A stretch of 64,000 nt of DNA, taken from NCBI RefSeq assembly GCF_963576545.1, contig NC_083646.1, positions 22,602,989-22,666,988 of the forward strand, given 5' to 3'. Shown here in pieces: positions 27,396-41,698 of the stretch. Origin of the DNA: Limanda limanda. Its lineage: Eukaryota > Chordata > Actinopteri > Pleuronectiformes > Pleuronectidae. The translations under genes were made by a program, and so were the position numbers. The first letter of the stretch is position 1, and each line of letters opens with the position of its first letter. The notes below the pieces were generated by a model that was given only the letters and a program-made list of their open reading frames with translations, was not told the DNA's origin and made no database searches.

Positions 27396-28222
27396 ATATC
27401 TTCATATGACCATTCAGTCAAATGAGTACATGTAATAGTGGAAGAGTTGCTCATCATGAGAAAGCCTGAAAGAATTAAAATCCAATCCTGGAGCCTCCGC
27501 TCCACAGAGCATTTCAGCTTATTTCAGCTGATTGTTTTCGTTGTAAAGCAGCTTAACTCTTGTTTTTCTGCAGTGTTGGTGGAGGAGTGAAAAGAAGACA
27601 GGACTTAAATTCATTATGTTTCCATAAACAGTTGTCCAAATAGATGGTAATATTGTACATAGTCTGCTGGATGTTTAAACAAGCAGCGGTTTGATAATAT
27701 AATGTGAAACTTAGCCTTTATCATCAGGGGATGTTAACAAGCAGTGTTTAACCTTCGTTAGAAGATTAAAGACTTTTCGGGCCCATATAATGAAGTTTGA
27801 GTTTTTTTAAAGGATACATCTACAGACTTTATGGCACACTTTTATATTCATATCATGCAATTGACCGCATAGCAGCTGACACTGTGCGACTGAGCCCTTC
27901 ACTTTCTCTCAGAGTGATCATGTTACTTAGAAATACAGCTCTGTTTTTGGCCGAGCAGCATTTTGAAAGTCACTGTTGTGTAACATGAGTCAAGCCCTTT
28001 CTCCGTAGTTAACTTTTCACATGTGAACAAAGCAGCATCCTAATTTCTGAGCTTGGATCATTCGTGGCCAGAGCCCATTACACTCAAACAAAAAAAGAAT
28101 GGGTGACCTGTACAATACCATCTCTGAATGTGGTCTGAGATCAGATCTCAAAATGTTCTTTGAGTGTGTTCACATCTGAACTCGGAGCTGAACACTTGTG
28201 ATCAGATCACTCAGGATGGATA

Positions 28223-28408
28223 TTAAAGAGATGGTTCTCTGAAAAAGGAAAATTCACTCATTATCTCACCACAATGACAAAGAACTTTTTACCTTACATT
28301 TCGACAAAAGGTACTAGCGATGCTAGTGGAAGGAGCGATGCCCCTCCATCTGCATTGTGGTGAGTAGATAATGAGTGAATTTTCATTTTCTGTGAACTAT
28401 CCCTTTAA
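28223..28408. mobile_element. Palindromic 186 bp MITE with TTAA ends
   Basis: The two ~55 bp arms are inverted copies: the left arm begins TTAAAGAGATGGTTCTCTG and continues into ATTCACTCATTATCT and ACCACAATG. The right arm, read on the minus strand, begins TTAAAGGGATAGTTCACAG and carries the same blocks. A short loop with CGATGC repeats separates them. TTAA at both ends suggests a piggyBac-type or similar foldback MITE. It has no coding capacity. Confidence 0.75.
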
Positions 28409-29559
28409 TACCAGGCATAAACATTGTCTTTCTTTCATGGACTACAAGCGGCATCTTTAATTGAATTCAAATATAAATCATTTTCTGAGCGAGCTGCTCT
28501 GGCTGCTGATGTCATGCTGGTCTCCGGGCTTGGGCTGGTCGCCTGGCCGGGGTTCACAGAAAGTGGCAGCCTTTCTACACTGTTTCTGTGCAGTCAGCCG
28601 TTGCAGGTCGGTGACAGGACACTCGGGCCCTGAAGCGTCACTGTGTCACTTTGAAGATAACAGCTGCAGGCAAAGCTGGACAGTGGTGTCTGGAATGCAG
28701 AGGTGCCAGCTCTTTATCTAACCACATACTCACACTCTCTCTCACACACACACACACACTAATACTTGCCTCAGGTATCATATCACTGACCATGCTTCAG
28801 TTTTTTGGGCAGAAATGCAGGAAACCCTTTTAGCTTCAAAAGCTTTTCAGCTCTGTAGCAGGGAGACATAGATTTGTGCAGTCCACAAAACGACCTGTCA
28901 GGAAGTTTTTTCAAGGTAAAGGACAAAGTGATTTCAAGTCTATCCCTGCTGTGAGCCTGAGGGAGGTGGGGATGTGGAAGTGAGGCTATAGGAAAGATAA
29001 CTAGAGGCATATCTTTGAGAACTGGAGAGCCTTCAGTCAAAGCAGCCGGCTTTACTCTCCCCACAGTTTCAGTGCCTTCACTTCAACGTGTCCTCAAGGA
29101 AAAGCTGTGTGACGATACTAGATGTTAACTGCACCTCTACAGTATGTCTATGTGGTCGCTTTGCGCCTATGTTTGACTCAGCAGTTACATTCTGCTTTTA
29201 TGAACATGATGTTTGCACCACAGGCTCTCAATAAACGTGTATATAAAGGAGATGTGGAGTGTCGTGGAAAAGCTAAACATTTATATTTAATTGAGTTATT
29301 TGTGCATATTTTAATTTTAACTTTTACTATGCTGCAGGGAGTTGAAATGTAAAAAAAAACAGCATGCAAGTTATTCTTTAAGCTGAGTTCACTGTACTTA
29401 AACCAGGAGTTATTTTCATATTGAGAGATTCCACTCCTCACAATTTACCTCCAGTTTCAATGCCAGTAAAGACTGCAGGAAAGTGTAGTAAAGGATGATA
29501 GAGACAAGAAAACTGTTGCAAGCTGAAGACTTGCATTGATAACCTTTGTATGATAATGG

Positions 29560-29960
29560 ACCCTATTTTTGAGGCAGTGCACAAGCAGCGCTCCAACACT
29601 TTCATTAAAATTAGCTTCACCCATCTTATATGGTATTTTGGTGCAAAGCCAGAATGTCCGTGACACAACTGTGATGACAGGCCTTATCTTACACTTGGTG
29701 CAAGATGGCGCCCAGTGTGACGCACTTGTCTTTGATGGATTCATATGGGAGCAGTTGTAAATTTCCTGTTCAGCACCCACATCATTTAAATAGCTTATGA
29801 CCTAACATCGATTTGGGCATGTTAATCTTAAAATGTGGTCCTTGTAAGCGTATTACTATCTTAAAGGAAGACGCAATTACACTTTTGACCAGCAGAAACC
29901 TGGTCTAACACCCGCTCCACTCTGCCTCGGTGGTGTTTTTCACCCGCATCCTAGTATCCC
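29560..29960. repeat. Probable hAT-type MITE remnant
   Basis: Blocks GACCCTATTTTTGAGGCAGT, CAAGATGGCGCCCAGTGTGA and TTTGACCAGCAGAAACCTGG resemble a diverse fish MITE group rich in GCGC and 'ccagaaacctggtctaa' text. I could not identify both ends. Confidence 0.3.
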
Positions 29961-32900
29961 TAGTAAGTCTTTGCTCCCAGTCGCTTAGCCAAAACACGTC
30001 TAAAATAAAGTTGATCCAAATGGATATTTAGCTTAGTTTAGTTTTCATTTTTGCATCTGTCCCCTTTTAGAAGTACACACTTACTCGCTCGTGTGGAGGT
30101 TCTCCTGCAGTGTTCTTGCATCTGCTCCTTCTGTTGACTTCATACCAGGTAACTGGCCAGAGAAAGTCCAGAGCCCCTCACTCGTACATTTGCATTCACA
30201 CCTACATCCCCTCTGTAGAATGTTTAGAAAAACCTCAGAAGTTCATTGCATGTCTGAAAGCAGCTTTGTGCACGTCAGGTTCCTGCAGGTTTTCGCGTCT
30301 CATTCAAACTAACTCCAACATTTTGAACCAGAAGAGCTCTATGTATATGACAACCTAATAATCAACCAATATGGTAATAGTAGTCAGACAATGGGGATGT
30401 AACAGTGATAAAATGTATCAGCAGTAAGGTTTGTAGAAGTGGTAACAAAAGTGTGAGAACAATCAGAGCCATCCAGACTTGCTGAAAATGTTGTAACAGC
30501 AGTATTGATGTAGTAGCGTTACCATTAGTAGCAGTGCTAAAAAAAGTAACTTACAAAGTGCTGCTCTTTGTTTTTCACTTTCTCTCTCCCACTCTCTGGG
30601 CTGGGATGATTGACAGGTCAGGGGATTGGATGTGATGAAGCATGCTCCATCAGATGGTTTGGAGAGAGGCAGAGTTAGGCAGGAAAGAAAGAAACAGAAG
30701 AGAAGAGAGGGTGATGGGAAGGCGGAGGAGGGTTGTGGTCGGTTCATGGTTCCCCCTGAGCCCACACCGAGACTTAACAGTGAACCCTCTTAGAACTTCT
30801 CAGAACTGTAGAGGCAAGGAGGAGAGGAGAAAGGAGGGAATCAGGAATGAAAGGAGTTGAAAATGGAGCAAAGGAGGACGACGGACTGGATTTACATTAG
30901 ATATCACACTCACTGTCACACGGTTCTTCTCTATGTTACACATCACGATCATACAACCTATTCACACACTGCAGGAACAGCGGCCAGGGGCAACTTGGGG
31001 ACACCAGCAGCACTAAAGGAGCCAGGGATGGATCGAAGCCGAGGATTAGTTGTCAACCTGCTTTGCCCCCTGAGCCACAGCTGCACCGAGACTGAAAAAG
31101 AGGAGGAGGGAGGAGTGTTTCAGGAGGTGCAGGGATTGATTTCATGACTAATCTGTTGATCAGTTTTGGCAGCAGTTACAATCAGGCCGACATGTAGGAG
31201 GTGATCTGACTCACATTATCATGAGCTGCCCTCTAGTCCCAATACAACTTGCTTTTTTTCCCCTTCATCCGTCCTTCCCCTTTGATCAAATCTGTCACTA
31301 AAACGTTAAGATTATTGATCTTGACATATTCCTCCTCGTGTCTGGTGATCACCTCTTTTCTATACATTTACCCATCTGGGAAAAACAATTATATGGTTGA
31401 AAACAAAACACTAAATAATATGATGGTAGTTTGGTGGGGGCCTATTCAAATATCTGTTAACAAGTCTCAACAATGGGGGATGTTTTTCCAGAGATGCATA
31501 CAAAGTACTGTGTCTTTTCCACCCCTTCTCCCAGTTTTCTTCTCCTCCACTTTCCTCCGCCATATGGCTCTCCCTAATGAGCGGCGCACCTCCTCTTTTT
31601 TGCGCCTCCAAAAAGAAAAGAAAATGCAGTTCCTTCTTATGTGAGGCAGCCAACAGCTCCTCTACAGCAGCAGATCTGGAGCATCTCGTCTCAACTGAGT
31701 GAATTAGTTTCAAATGAAGGATGCTAATGAGTTTAACTTTGTCTGCCTGCCATTGGAAACGCTGTGGGATAATGAGCCCAGCTCCGATTGATACAAAGAG
31801 GGACGTACCTTCTTGTTTTTTGCATGGCCTGTAGGAAAGTAGCTTCCTCCCGAGAATCAAAATGTCTACCTCAGACTGCAGTGGCCCACTTTCTGTCTGA
31901 GTGTAATAGCAAGGTCCAATTTGAGAAATGGAGCATCACCACTTTACAGAAATACACCTGAAAGCTTTAGTTCAGGAGCACCAAGCAAAGGGTTGTGAGA
32001 CAGGACACATGGTAGTGTGTTGGTTTGTGTTTGTCACAGCAGTTTGGCTGTTTTGGCTCTTCACATGTTTTGCACAGCATGAAAGAGAGAGAAAGAATCA
32101 TGTGCAGTCACTAGATCTCAATCTAATTTGATGATTGGTCAATAAATTGCATTAAAAAACAAACCAAACACTAAGTCAAGCTCATAGCAACCCTGGTGTT
32201 TGAAGATATTAAGATAAGCCCTAATGTTCCTTGTACACACCACTTTATCATATATAGCTGCTAACATCACACCCACTGGATATGTGGCTCGAATGCTGTT
32301 GCATTATGAGAAATATGTGAAATATGGTTCAGATGCAGGCCCAGGCAGAATCTCCTGTGTGTGACCAGCAATAATGGTTGTAATCTGTGTGACCACAGGC
32401 CCTGGTGCAAACCAGGTGCAACAAGGCGCAGCTGGGCACAAAGTGGAAGGAAGGCTGATGCATCATTAGGAGGATTACAGAACCAGCGGGTGGACCAATC
32501 ACATGAGCTCCTCCCACCAGCTTCAAGAGCAGCAAGGACAGAGAAACATTGAGCTCAGAGGGAAAGAAAAAAGTTTGAACAACCCAAAAAATGAATACAT
32601 ATCACCTCCGATATGTAATTGGGAGAATTAACGAACAGATGATGCATGTTGGTGCCGCACCAGCAGAGATTACGCCAGTGCGAATAATATTGTTCGTAAT
32701 AGTTCTCAATCTGCAGCAGATGGAAAAAAGTGAATCAAACAGAAAAGGCCACGCTTGAATTTAAAAGGTAGTTTTTGATTTTGAAGATTTCTTTGTGTGC
32801 CGCTGCCAAATAAACCCTGACACAGGCCCACACACATATTCACATATGGCCACACACTCGGGAAGAATGTGATTTTCCTTCCACACCATATTCCATAAAG

Positions 32901-33021
32901 CATAGCAGCACATATTTCCACGTGAAAATAAGATTGAGAGGAGTCTGAAGGATGAAGCGTGTGGACAGAGCAGCTTTTGTCCTTTTAACATTTAGCTTCC
33001 ATGTTGGAACCAACTAAGAAG

Positions 33022-33184
<163 letters not shown>

Positions 33185-36100
33185 TGTGAGTGAAGGCATG
33201 TTCTAATGTGTGTGGGCCTCCAAAACCAATTAGGAGAGCAGTGCATGTATACATGTGCATCAGTTTGCTAATATAGACTGTATACTGTTTACATCGCTTT
33301 CATGAATAAGATTCAAAGCCTAAAGACCCTGGAGTGGTCCCAACGGACGTGAGTGTTTACAACATACTGATGGTTTTTATGTTTTCAGGGTCTTAGTAGT
33401 AGTGAGGGCAGAAGTTTAACGTTTGCCCAGAGGGTGGTGCTGGAGAGGTCACAAGGTCATCATCGTCAAAATCACGAGTTCGTTCTCTGAGGGTGATGAA
33501 TGTGCTCTGCAAAGTTCATGGTTATCTGCTCATTGCATCGTGATCTGGTCAGTTTGCGATCTGAGGCTGGCATGTGTCTCACTGAAAAGAGTAATATATC
33601 AAGATGCCGTTATTTTAAATTCTTGAATGAAACAGTCATCTTTTATGGCTTTTGACCTCGAGCAAGGTAGTAATAGGATGGGAGCGGAGGAAATCAGCTG
33701 ATGCAGTATATTGACAAAGACCATGTTATAGCAGGTTGGGGGAGAACTATTCAACAAGTGTGAAACCGATGACCCTGTGTGTTTATAATTGTAATAATGA
33801 AAATGAAGATCCAGGACACTGTCTGAACACTGTGCTGCATGTGCTGCCATTTCAAAAGAAGCTGCTATGACTCCTATCAGACGGCGAATTCCAGGCAATG
33901 TTTCCAGAGTCTAAAATCGTTCACACATTTCCAGGCAGTTCTAAGTAGGTCTTAAATGTCATTCGAGAGTTTCATTGGACTCAAGAAGTTAAACATCTGA
34001 ATTTGTCTTAAGCTGTAGGAACCCTGTCTTGAGATAGATGTATGGATGTCATATCAAATTTAATAGTAATCTGGTTAATGTATGTAACCACTTCAGCTGC
34101 TCCACTGTCCTCATGTAGTTCAATGGAGTGACTTGCTGCTCAAAACACAGGAAGGTTTTACAAAAAACGACACAGTTAATAAAGCCTGGTCGACCGATTA
34201 AGATAATAAAACTTGGAGCTGATGTTGCTGCAAGACTGGTTTTGTTAACTGATATGTTCACTCTGGTGGATAATTGACTGAAATTGGCTACCAGTAAGAA
34301 ATGTTCTGCCTTATTTCCGTCAGTGTAGTTTGTTTGGTTTCTATGATCACGTTTCAAGCTATGGGGTCATATACATAAGCACACATTCCTAGGATGTTGC
34401 TTTGTTACATTAACATCTAAATCTAATGTTTTCTGCAATGATACCTTTCCAAAGTTGTTAAACCCTGATTCACAGATCAAACGCTCTGAAATGTTTTGAC
34501 ATCTGATGACTCTTATGGACACATGTATATACTCAAATATTCTGTCCCAGGTAACAATCTCAACTCAAAATCTACTTTCCTGTTCTTGATTTCGAATGAA
34601 TCACTCATTCCTCATTGATTCTCACTTGTCTTAGAACTTTAGATGTGTTCATGGTCATTTTGATAATAGCTTTCTAAAGGCTGACTGTATTCCTGATACA
34701 ATAGGGAATCCCCCCTGACTGTCAAAATGTTCTTTTACATCCTGACATGATTTAAAAAGCTAAAAAATGATAACCAAAGCTATGGTGGGAAGTTGTCGAA
34801 TTTGATGTTTCAGCTTTCAGCATAAAAACGTGTTCACCCAAAAGAGTCATTCCTCAGTGTCTCACGCTGCATGTTGGCTCGCAGCACGGGGATCTTGTGA
34901 CCGCTGTACCGCACCAGATCTGTTTTTTCCCAGCGTTCATCAGCGAGCCAAAGCAGGAAGTCAGCAGGAGACTGACTTGATCCGAATTGGACACGACTCA
35001 CAAATTATACACTCATGGGGAGCCTGCGTGTTAACAGCACACAGCAGCCCTGTATATGAGCGAGGGCCCTGGAAACACTGGCCCCAGTATACATGAGCCG
35101 ACACTGCAGGAGAAGAGAGTGGCGAGAAATGAATGTGAGTGCATGAAAGGGAGGAGTGTTAAAGCAGGGGGAAAGCTGTCCTGCCATTTGGCCTGTTTAG
35201 AGAACCTGCAAGGGAATATTATGATTATTAAAACCCTTTTGAAGGTGTGTTCAGTGGACCTGCCCCTGCAGTGAGATAAGAGCACTTACTTTACCAGCAG
35301 GTTAGATCAGCCTTCACTCTCTGACATGTTGATGAATGCTTAACGCAAGATCGGTTGTTTTTTTTTCATTGAGGCGTTTCGTTGACTTAAGGTTACTTGT
35401 AAAGGGTTACTCAGGTTATTAAAACACTTCTTACCGGCCTTAAAACAAAGAAATTATAAAATAAGTATTGCATGTGCCGTGCGGATGAACTACAGATGGA
35501 CGGAAGATAGACTGCATGACATTTTTAAAAGATAAAATTAAAAAATGATGTGTTCAGTTCAGGATTATAATGCTTTAGCTCCTAACATGGTACAAACAGA
35601 TTGAACCCTTTCGGTGCTGGGCATTTCCTCACCCGTCTGAACACTCTCTCCCAAACCTGGTATGGTGCCTGACTATCTGTTCCAGGAGCCGCCTGACAGT
35701 GCACAGCTCTATCATGGCCGTGCAGGGTTTTGGTTCACAGCCACTGTCGTGTCTGGTTCCTGTATCTTCCTCCTCCATCCCTCCATCCCTTCCTCCATCC
35801 CTCTGCTCTCTCTTACAGCTTCATTCTAATTAGCTTGATCCCTTTTTTTCCTTCTCTGAACATCTGTTGGTCAAATATGCTGCAACACTGGCCAAAAAAT
35901 ATATTATTTTTAATGTTTGATAAAGCAAAACAAATGGCCATTTTTCTTCCAGAAAATCTAACAGTAATCAGTGACCTGCGTGATTTTTGAATGACTCCGG
36001 TTTCAGCAACTCTGAGCACATCTTCCTCGCCTTGTCAGTTCAGAATATAATTTATCCTCTTGACCTGTGGCAATACTGTTAATAAGAAGCATCTTACATT

Positions 36101-38439
36101 TAGTAGCTCTTTGTTTGACTGTAACCCGACATCATCAGCTCAAAAGAGAGAAGGTGAGCTCATGTTATGTCCTGTAGAGCATGAACATTTCTCTTGTGGT
36201 AAATGTCAGCAGCCAGAGATCTAAATCTTCTCCGAGATATTCCCTAAAGAAATATCAGTTCTCCAATCAGACAGTGAAGACGATTAAAGTGAACATGTTA
36301 CTGATTGAGGGAGTGAGTGAGTGATTCCCTGCTGTCTTGGGGAGAGAACAGGAAGTTGGGTTAATGCTGAAGCTGGACCGAGAGAGAGGGAGAGGTTGTG
36401 TTCACACAGCAAGTTCACAATGATAACTGGATTCAGTTAGGAGATGGGGTCGACCAGTCAAGAGGTAACAGATGCGTGGACTAGTTTTTTAGCATCAAGA
36501 AAGGGGGTTAATTTAGAGATCCCAGTACGTTTAGGAAGTATTCAACTGATTTGTATGTGCACTTTCACTTTGAGTGCCGGACAAAAATGGTGAAACAAAA
36601 ATAGCAACAGCTAAAATATAAAAATTATAAATGCATGCCAAAGATAAGCCAAAGTCTAAATTGTGCTTTATATCGGCTGAAACCTGCTAAATCAAAAGCA
36701 GGTGCCAACATCTCCACTGAATGCACTGCACCCATTAAACCACTGCATATGTCTTGAATAACCCTGAACCTCCACATGTTTGAACCACTCAGGTGAAGGA
36801 ATGCCTTGAAATCATGAATCATTGTTGAGTCCATGAGCATGATGGTCTTTGTTTGGAATTCTCATATGTTGTTTCCATAGTTGCACAGTTTCAAATCCCA
36901 CATCTGCCCCATAAAGCCTCCCAGAATAGTGACATGATGTAAGGAAATGTGTGCTCCATTGTGGTTTACGTGAACTAATTTGTCTAATATTTTGACATTT
37001 AGCCGCTTACCCTAACAGAACCTAACTATCGTTTCATAAGTTTAATTTAAAATGCCAAAAATACAGCTTAAAGCTGTGGAGTGGAAGCAATGATATTTTA
37101 ACAAAATACATTATGAAACAGTATAATAATGTTATGTAAATAACTTTGTTTGGACGTGTTTAATCGAATTAATAGAAGCCAGACTTGAAAAGAGAGTGTT
37201 TTTGTACTGGGCTCCAGTGAAGTGTGAGTCATGCAGTTTTCAGTTTAATTGGCTGAAGTTTCCTCACTGATCTGTCCTCACCCCGATACAATGGAGGTGA
37301 ATTGAGTTTAACATGTAGCCCTCACCGCTTTGAAAAATTACCCTGGAAAAAAAAGAAATCCACTTTTGTTTCAAGAAAATGTTCCTTAGCCTCAAAGTAA
37401 ATCCCCAACCCTCTGCACTTTTCATTGGAAACTAAGTCCGTTTGAAAATAGGTGTGATTTGTGGATGTGAGACAAATGGCTTGACATGTTGGCATACAGA
37501 TCCAAAACCTCTGTGCAGACAAGAGCAGGGGTAGGAGGAAAAAAAATATACATGTTTTATATTCAAGTTTTCAGCAGAACCCCTGCTTCACTGTGGTCCG
37601 TCTGGGTTCAGTAGAGTCTCGGAGGCCAAAGGTTTCCTGGCAGAGCCTCCCTCTGCTGATCCTCTCTGGGCTAAATACAACCCAGCACCTCCCAGTGGCC
37701 CTCTCCATGTCTTCCCATGCCCCAGCCAGTCTGCCCTGTAATGGGTTCACTCTCCCATACAATCCTTTCACTCCTCAATGCCCTGAATATCCCATTTGCT
37801 GCCTTTCTCTCTGATGGACAGCCCCCCCCCCACCCTCCCTCCCAGTCCTTTCACCCTTCCTCCACCCCTCTCTCTCTATCCCTTTTTTTTAGGATTGTGT
37901 CCATGAGTTGAGAAGAGGGGGACTGATGTGTTTCTCAGCGGCTGGTCTTGTCTGATGCACTGAGACCATCTCTCTCCCACGGAGAGCACGTTATGTTTGA
38001 CTTTGTCTCCCCGAGCTTCATACTGAGCCCTTTGCCCTCGTAATGGAAGCTGAATCGAGTTCTAAAGTTACACCCGCTCGGAGCGCGAGTGCTTTCTGAG
38101 CAGCAACATGTGTAAACTTTGTACGACACAGTTCCCTCCACGTCAGTTCTGACACTAAACAAAGCAACAAAACAGCAGCCATCAGACACTTTGTGCACAC
38201 GTACACAATCTGAGCATCTGAAGTCTTCCTGCTCATTTATGTACCGCCACTTTTTTCCCCCGTCAGCAAAACTATGAAACATTTTTATATATTTCTTATG
38301 TTGTGCAGCAGAAGGAGCAGATCCTTTCTTCCCTGCCATTCCTCTGTTTAATGTATGCATGTGACTGGGTGAGATGGTGGAGCACAGCGTGGTGAGCAAC
38401 AGAAAGGAGACGGGGGGATTGCAAGGAGGCTGTTGCATT

Positions 38440-38760
38440 ATTCATCATGTTGGATAAGGTTTAATTAAAAGTGCTGCTCGGCATTGTGAGAGGAATGAAT
38501 GTGTGTTTTGCCTCGCCTGTCGCTGCCTCATTCACGTTCGCCATGCTCGACTTATCAAAGCGGCCCCTTGGCGCCTCCCCTTTGCCGGTGTAAGTTTGCA
38601 TAATGGTGCGGCCCGAAACCTTGTGATTACTGAGAGGGAACCAGCGGCACACAGCTTCAATGCAGTCAGTGCTGCTGCTCGCTCGGCTCGGCAAAGAATT
38701 CCAGTGGCACATGACAGCGGACGATACCAGGAGGTGTTTATGTATTGATGCTGGGTTTCT
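38440..38760. promoter_or_regulatory. Candidate regulatory patch, CpG-rich with TTAATTAAA and TTTGCATAAT
   Basis: It has GCATTATTCATC, GTTTAATTAAAAG, AGTTTGCATAATGG and many CpGs (GCGGCCCC, CTCGCTCGGCTCGG), which stand out against AT-rich surroundings. Three short frames cross it on both strands, but none resembles a protein I know. Confidence 0.25.
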
Positions 38761-40394
38761 GTCTCACATTGTGAATCTACACAGTGCATCATTATGAGTA
38801 TGCTTCCATCCAAACACTGGACAACTGACAGGATTTATTAATTTAGCAAAAAAGTCAGTCAAAAGTCTGATTGTTACATGAGTCTGAACCAGACGGCAGA
38901 AGATAACATAAAGTGCCTAAACTCTTCACTGGTGCTTCACACCTAATCTTAATGTAAACATGTTACTGTCAAAGAAAAATATTTTTAACATAGTTTTTGT
39001 CTTTCTGGTAGAATGGAAGTAGATAATGGTTTATGGCAGCAATATGGACTAAAAGTAATCTATTTGGTTTTCTTCCAAAACTAAGAAAGTCTTAAAAGAT
39101 GATCTAGTTTTTTATATTGAAAATACCAGGAATGTTTTAGTGTCTAAAACTCTATTTTGTCATCCCTCGGTCTCTGTGGCACTCACCTCCAGGCCCTTCA
39201 GATAAGTCTATGCTGTTTAGCGTAACTATTATTCAAACAAGAAAATTGTGTATTTTCTGGTGACTATTTTCAGCTGCAGATTAATTCACATTTGGCACAG
39301 GATTGCCCCGTAGACAGGAAATAACACTCATTGTGCATAAATTAAGCTAAATGGAGTGGATCCACAGTATCACATGAAGTGGTGGGACCCCACGTTGTGC
39401 TTGACCAACTGCGAGTCACCTTCAGCTGTCATTCTTGATGGCTGATATTTTTAAGAATGCACCAAGTTAGAGGTTTCCCAATCAGTTTACAGCTGAAGTT
39501 CCCTGAGAATGTATTTCATAGCAAGGGAAAATTGGTATTGTACAATGAAATAACCTGACCTGAATCAATATCGAATCAAACTCAGCCCTAGTTAAGAAAT
39601 TACCGATGCATATGGGAACTGTCAAGAAAAGGTATATTAGGTGTAACTTGCATCTTGTCGCATCTGTGCAACCAATGCAAAAAAGTTAGTCTGCAGTCCT
39701 GAATAAGAACTACTTAAAATTACATCTGCATGGAAATTTATATCATGTTTTTAGTTTGGTCCATGTTGCACATGCTAACACAGAGAAGGCTGGGTTTATA
39801 ATCTATACTACAGCCAACCTCCAGGGGTTGATGAAGATGTTTTGGCTTCACTTCATGGGAGCTTGTCATCTATCACTATTAATAGCATAGTCTAGACAAG
39901 GATAGTCAATTTTTATTCAACATAAATGTAGGAATTGAAAACAAAAAACAAACTTTGCTTGATTGAGTTCCATAAATGCTAATGAAATAGCAACTAAAGC
40001 TTTCAAGAGATGATGTCAAGACTTCAGCAAACATGAGGATATCGACATCAGCAAGGAAGAACAGGATGTTGATGTATTTTCCGATTGCATAAGGCTACTT
40101 CCTAACTCAGCTTCTCGATGCTCGGATTCCGAATATGCACCAGAGTATGAAAACATACTCAATAAAGACCTTCTCATTTAAAGTCAGGTCAAGTGAACTT
40201 AATCCTGTGATACTGTGTTTAGGATGCACAGCGTGAGGTGTGTGTCAGAGCTGAGCCGGAGAGGAGTCTAAACAAAAGACAGCCAACACAGTCAGAGATA
40301 GAGCTCTGCGTGGCCTGGAGGAAAACCAGCAAACACACTCCTCTTCATCACACACACACACACACACTAACAAAGAGAAACAGGAGGTATAGAT

Positions 40395-40427
40395 TGACTC
40401 ATCGTGGTGGGAGTACGGAGCAGTGAT
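40395..40427 (+). repeat. 33 bp direct repeat, copy 1
   Basis: The 33 bp beginning TGACTCATCGTGGTGGGAGT and ending GCAGTGAT are identical to 42624-42656, while the flanks differ. I do not recognise it as a known repeat. Confidence 0.8.
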
Positions 40428-40488
40428 TTCACGCCTGGTTGTTGGCTAACAAGGCTCTACGCTTTCTGCACTGCAGGGCCTGTTATTA

Positions 40489-40596
<108 letters not shown>

Positions 40597-41698
40597 AGCA
40601 GCTGTATGTGTGTTACCTGGGAGACAGACTTAAAGCCCCAGCACTCTGACAGAGAGAGAGAGAGAGTGGTATAGTGGGAGAGTGGGGGTGGGGGTATCCT
40701 CCCACCCCCAGTAGCGTCCAGGCTCCTGTGAAGCCCAGCGCCGGGTTTGTTTGGCAGCGTATTAACCCTTTGCGGTGTTTACCCAGTTGCAGTGAGTCTT
40801 TGGCCGTTCAAGAAAAAAAGCCAGCAGCTGATTATCCCTACAAAGCAACCCAACGTCCGGGCTAATCTGATTATGTTGTTATGTTATTACTCTGTTTACT
40901 TGCTAAGCTGACTTCCTGATCCAGAGACAGAATCGTTGGCATTTTCACATGCTTTGCCTTCGAATAGCTGAGCGTTCTTCTAATAAAAGATTAGAGTTGA
41001 ACAGTGATTATGTACTACCTCACTCTCCACTGCTGACTTTAAGCTCACCAGTAGTCACTGCCTTACTTTTTAACCTGCAGCCAGAGACTAATGTAAAGAT
41101 GGTGGATGGGCTGATATGAATCGAGAAAGCCAGAGAAATGTTCCTGCTTTCCAACCCATAACATGCCTCATCATGATGGTAGTTATTTTTAATCTCATCA
41201 TATGATCGAGTCAGTGTGACCTAGTTATTTTACGATGGATATGAAGCACATTGATTGATTGTATAAAACAATGTGAGGGTCCAGGCTGTTGTAGCCGACA
41301 CATGCAATCACTCAGTAGCAGTGTATGTAACATAACACATCCCCTCAGTGAGATTATAAATCTGTTTTACAGGAGCGGCAGCACATAGAACATAAAACAC
41401 GGAGCTTACGCAAGGAAACATGGAGAACTAACATCAGAATCAATAAAATATGAAGAGAACAATCAAGTGTCTGATAAGATTAGCATCGACTTATTTAATA
41501 AACATCTGTCTGTTTCTGAATGTGGAACATGTATCTCTAAAATCTTTCATCTTATCAGCTTCCATTTTTGGGTATTGTTTAAGGGCCAAGGGCCATTTGA
41601 ACACAAGATACATTCAATATTTATAAAGTTTGAATGAAGAGGCGACCAGAGCTGCGGCTGGGAGTCTTCCATGTAAGTGACGTGTTGTTGATCATGCC

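Noticed and set aside
31411..31860. 149-codon minus-strand frame and the overlapping 131-codon + frame
   Set aside because: Both strands are open by chance; neither shows a domain.
37935..38438. 167-codon minus-strand frame
   Set aside because: No recognisable domain, no splice or poly(A) context, and overlapping open frames on the same strand. Likely chance in a stop-poor region.
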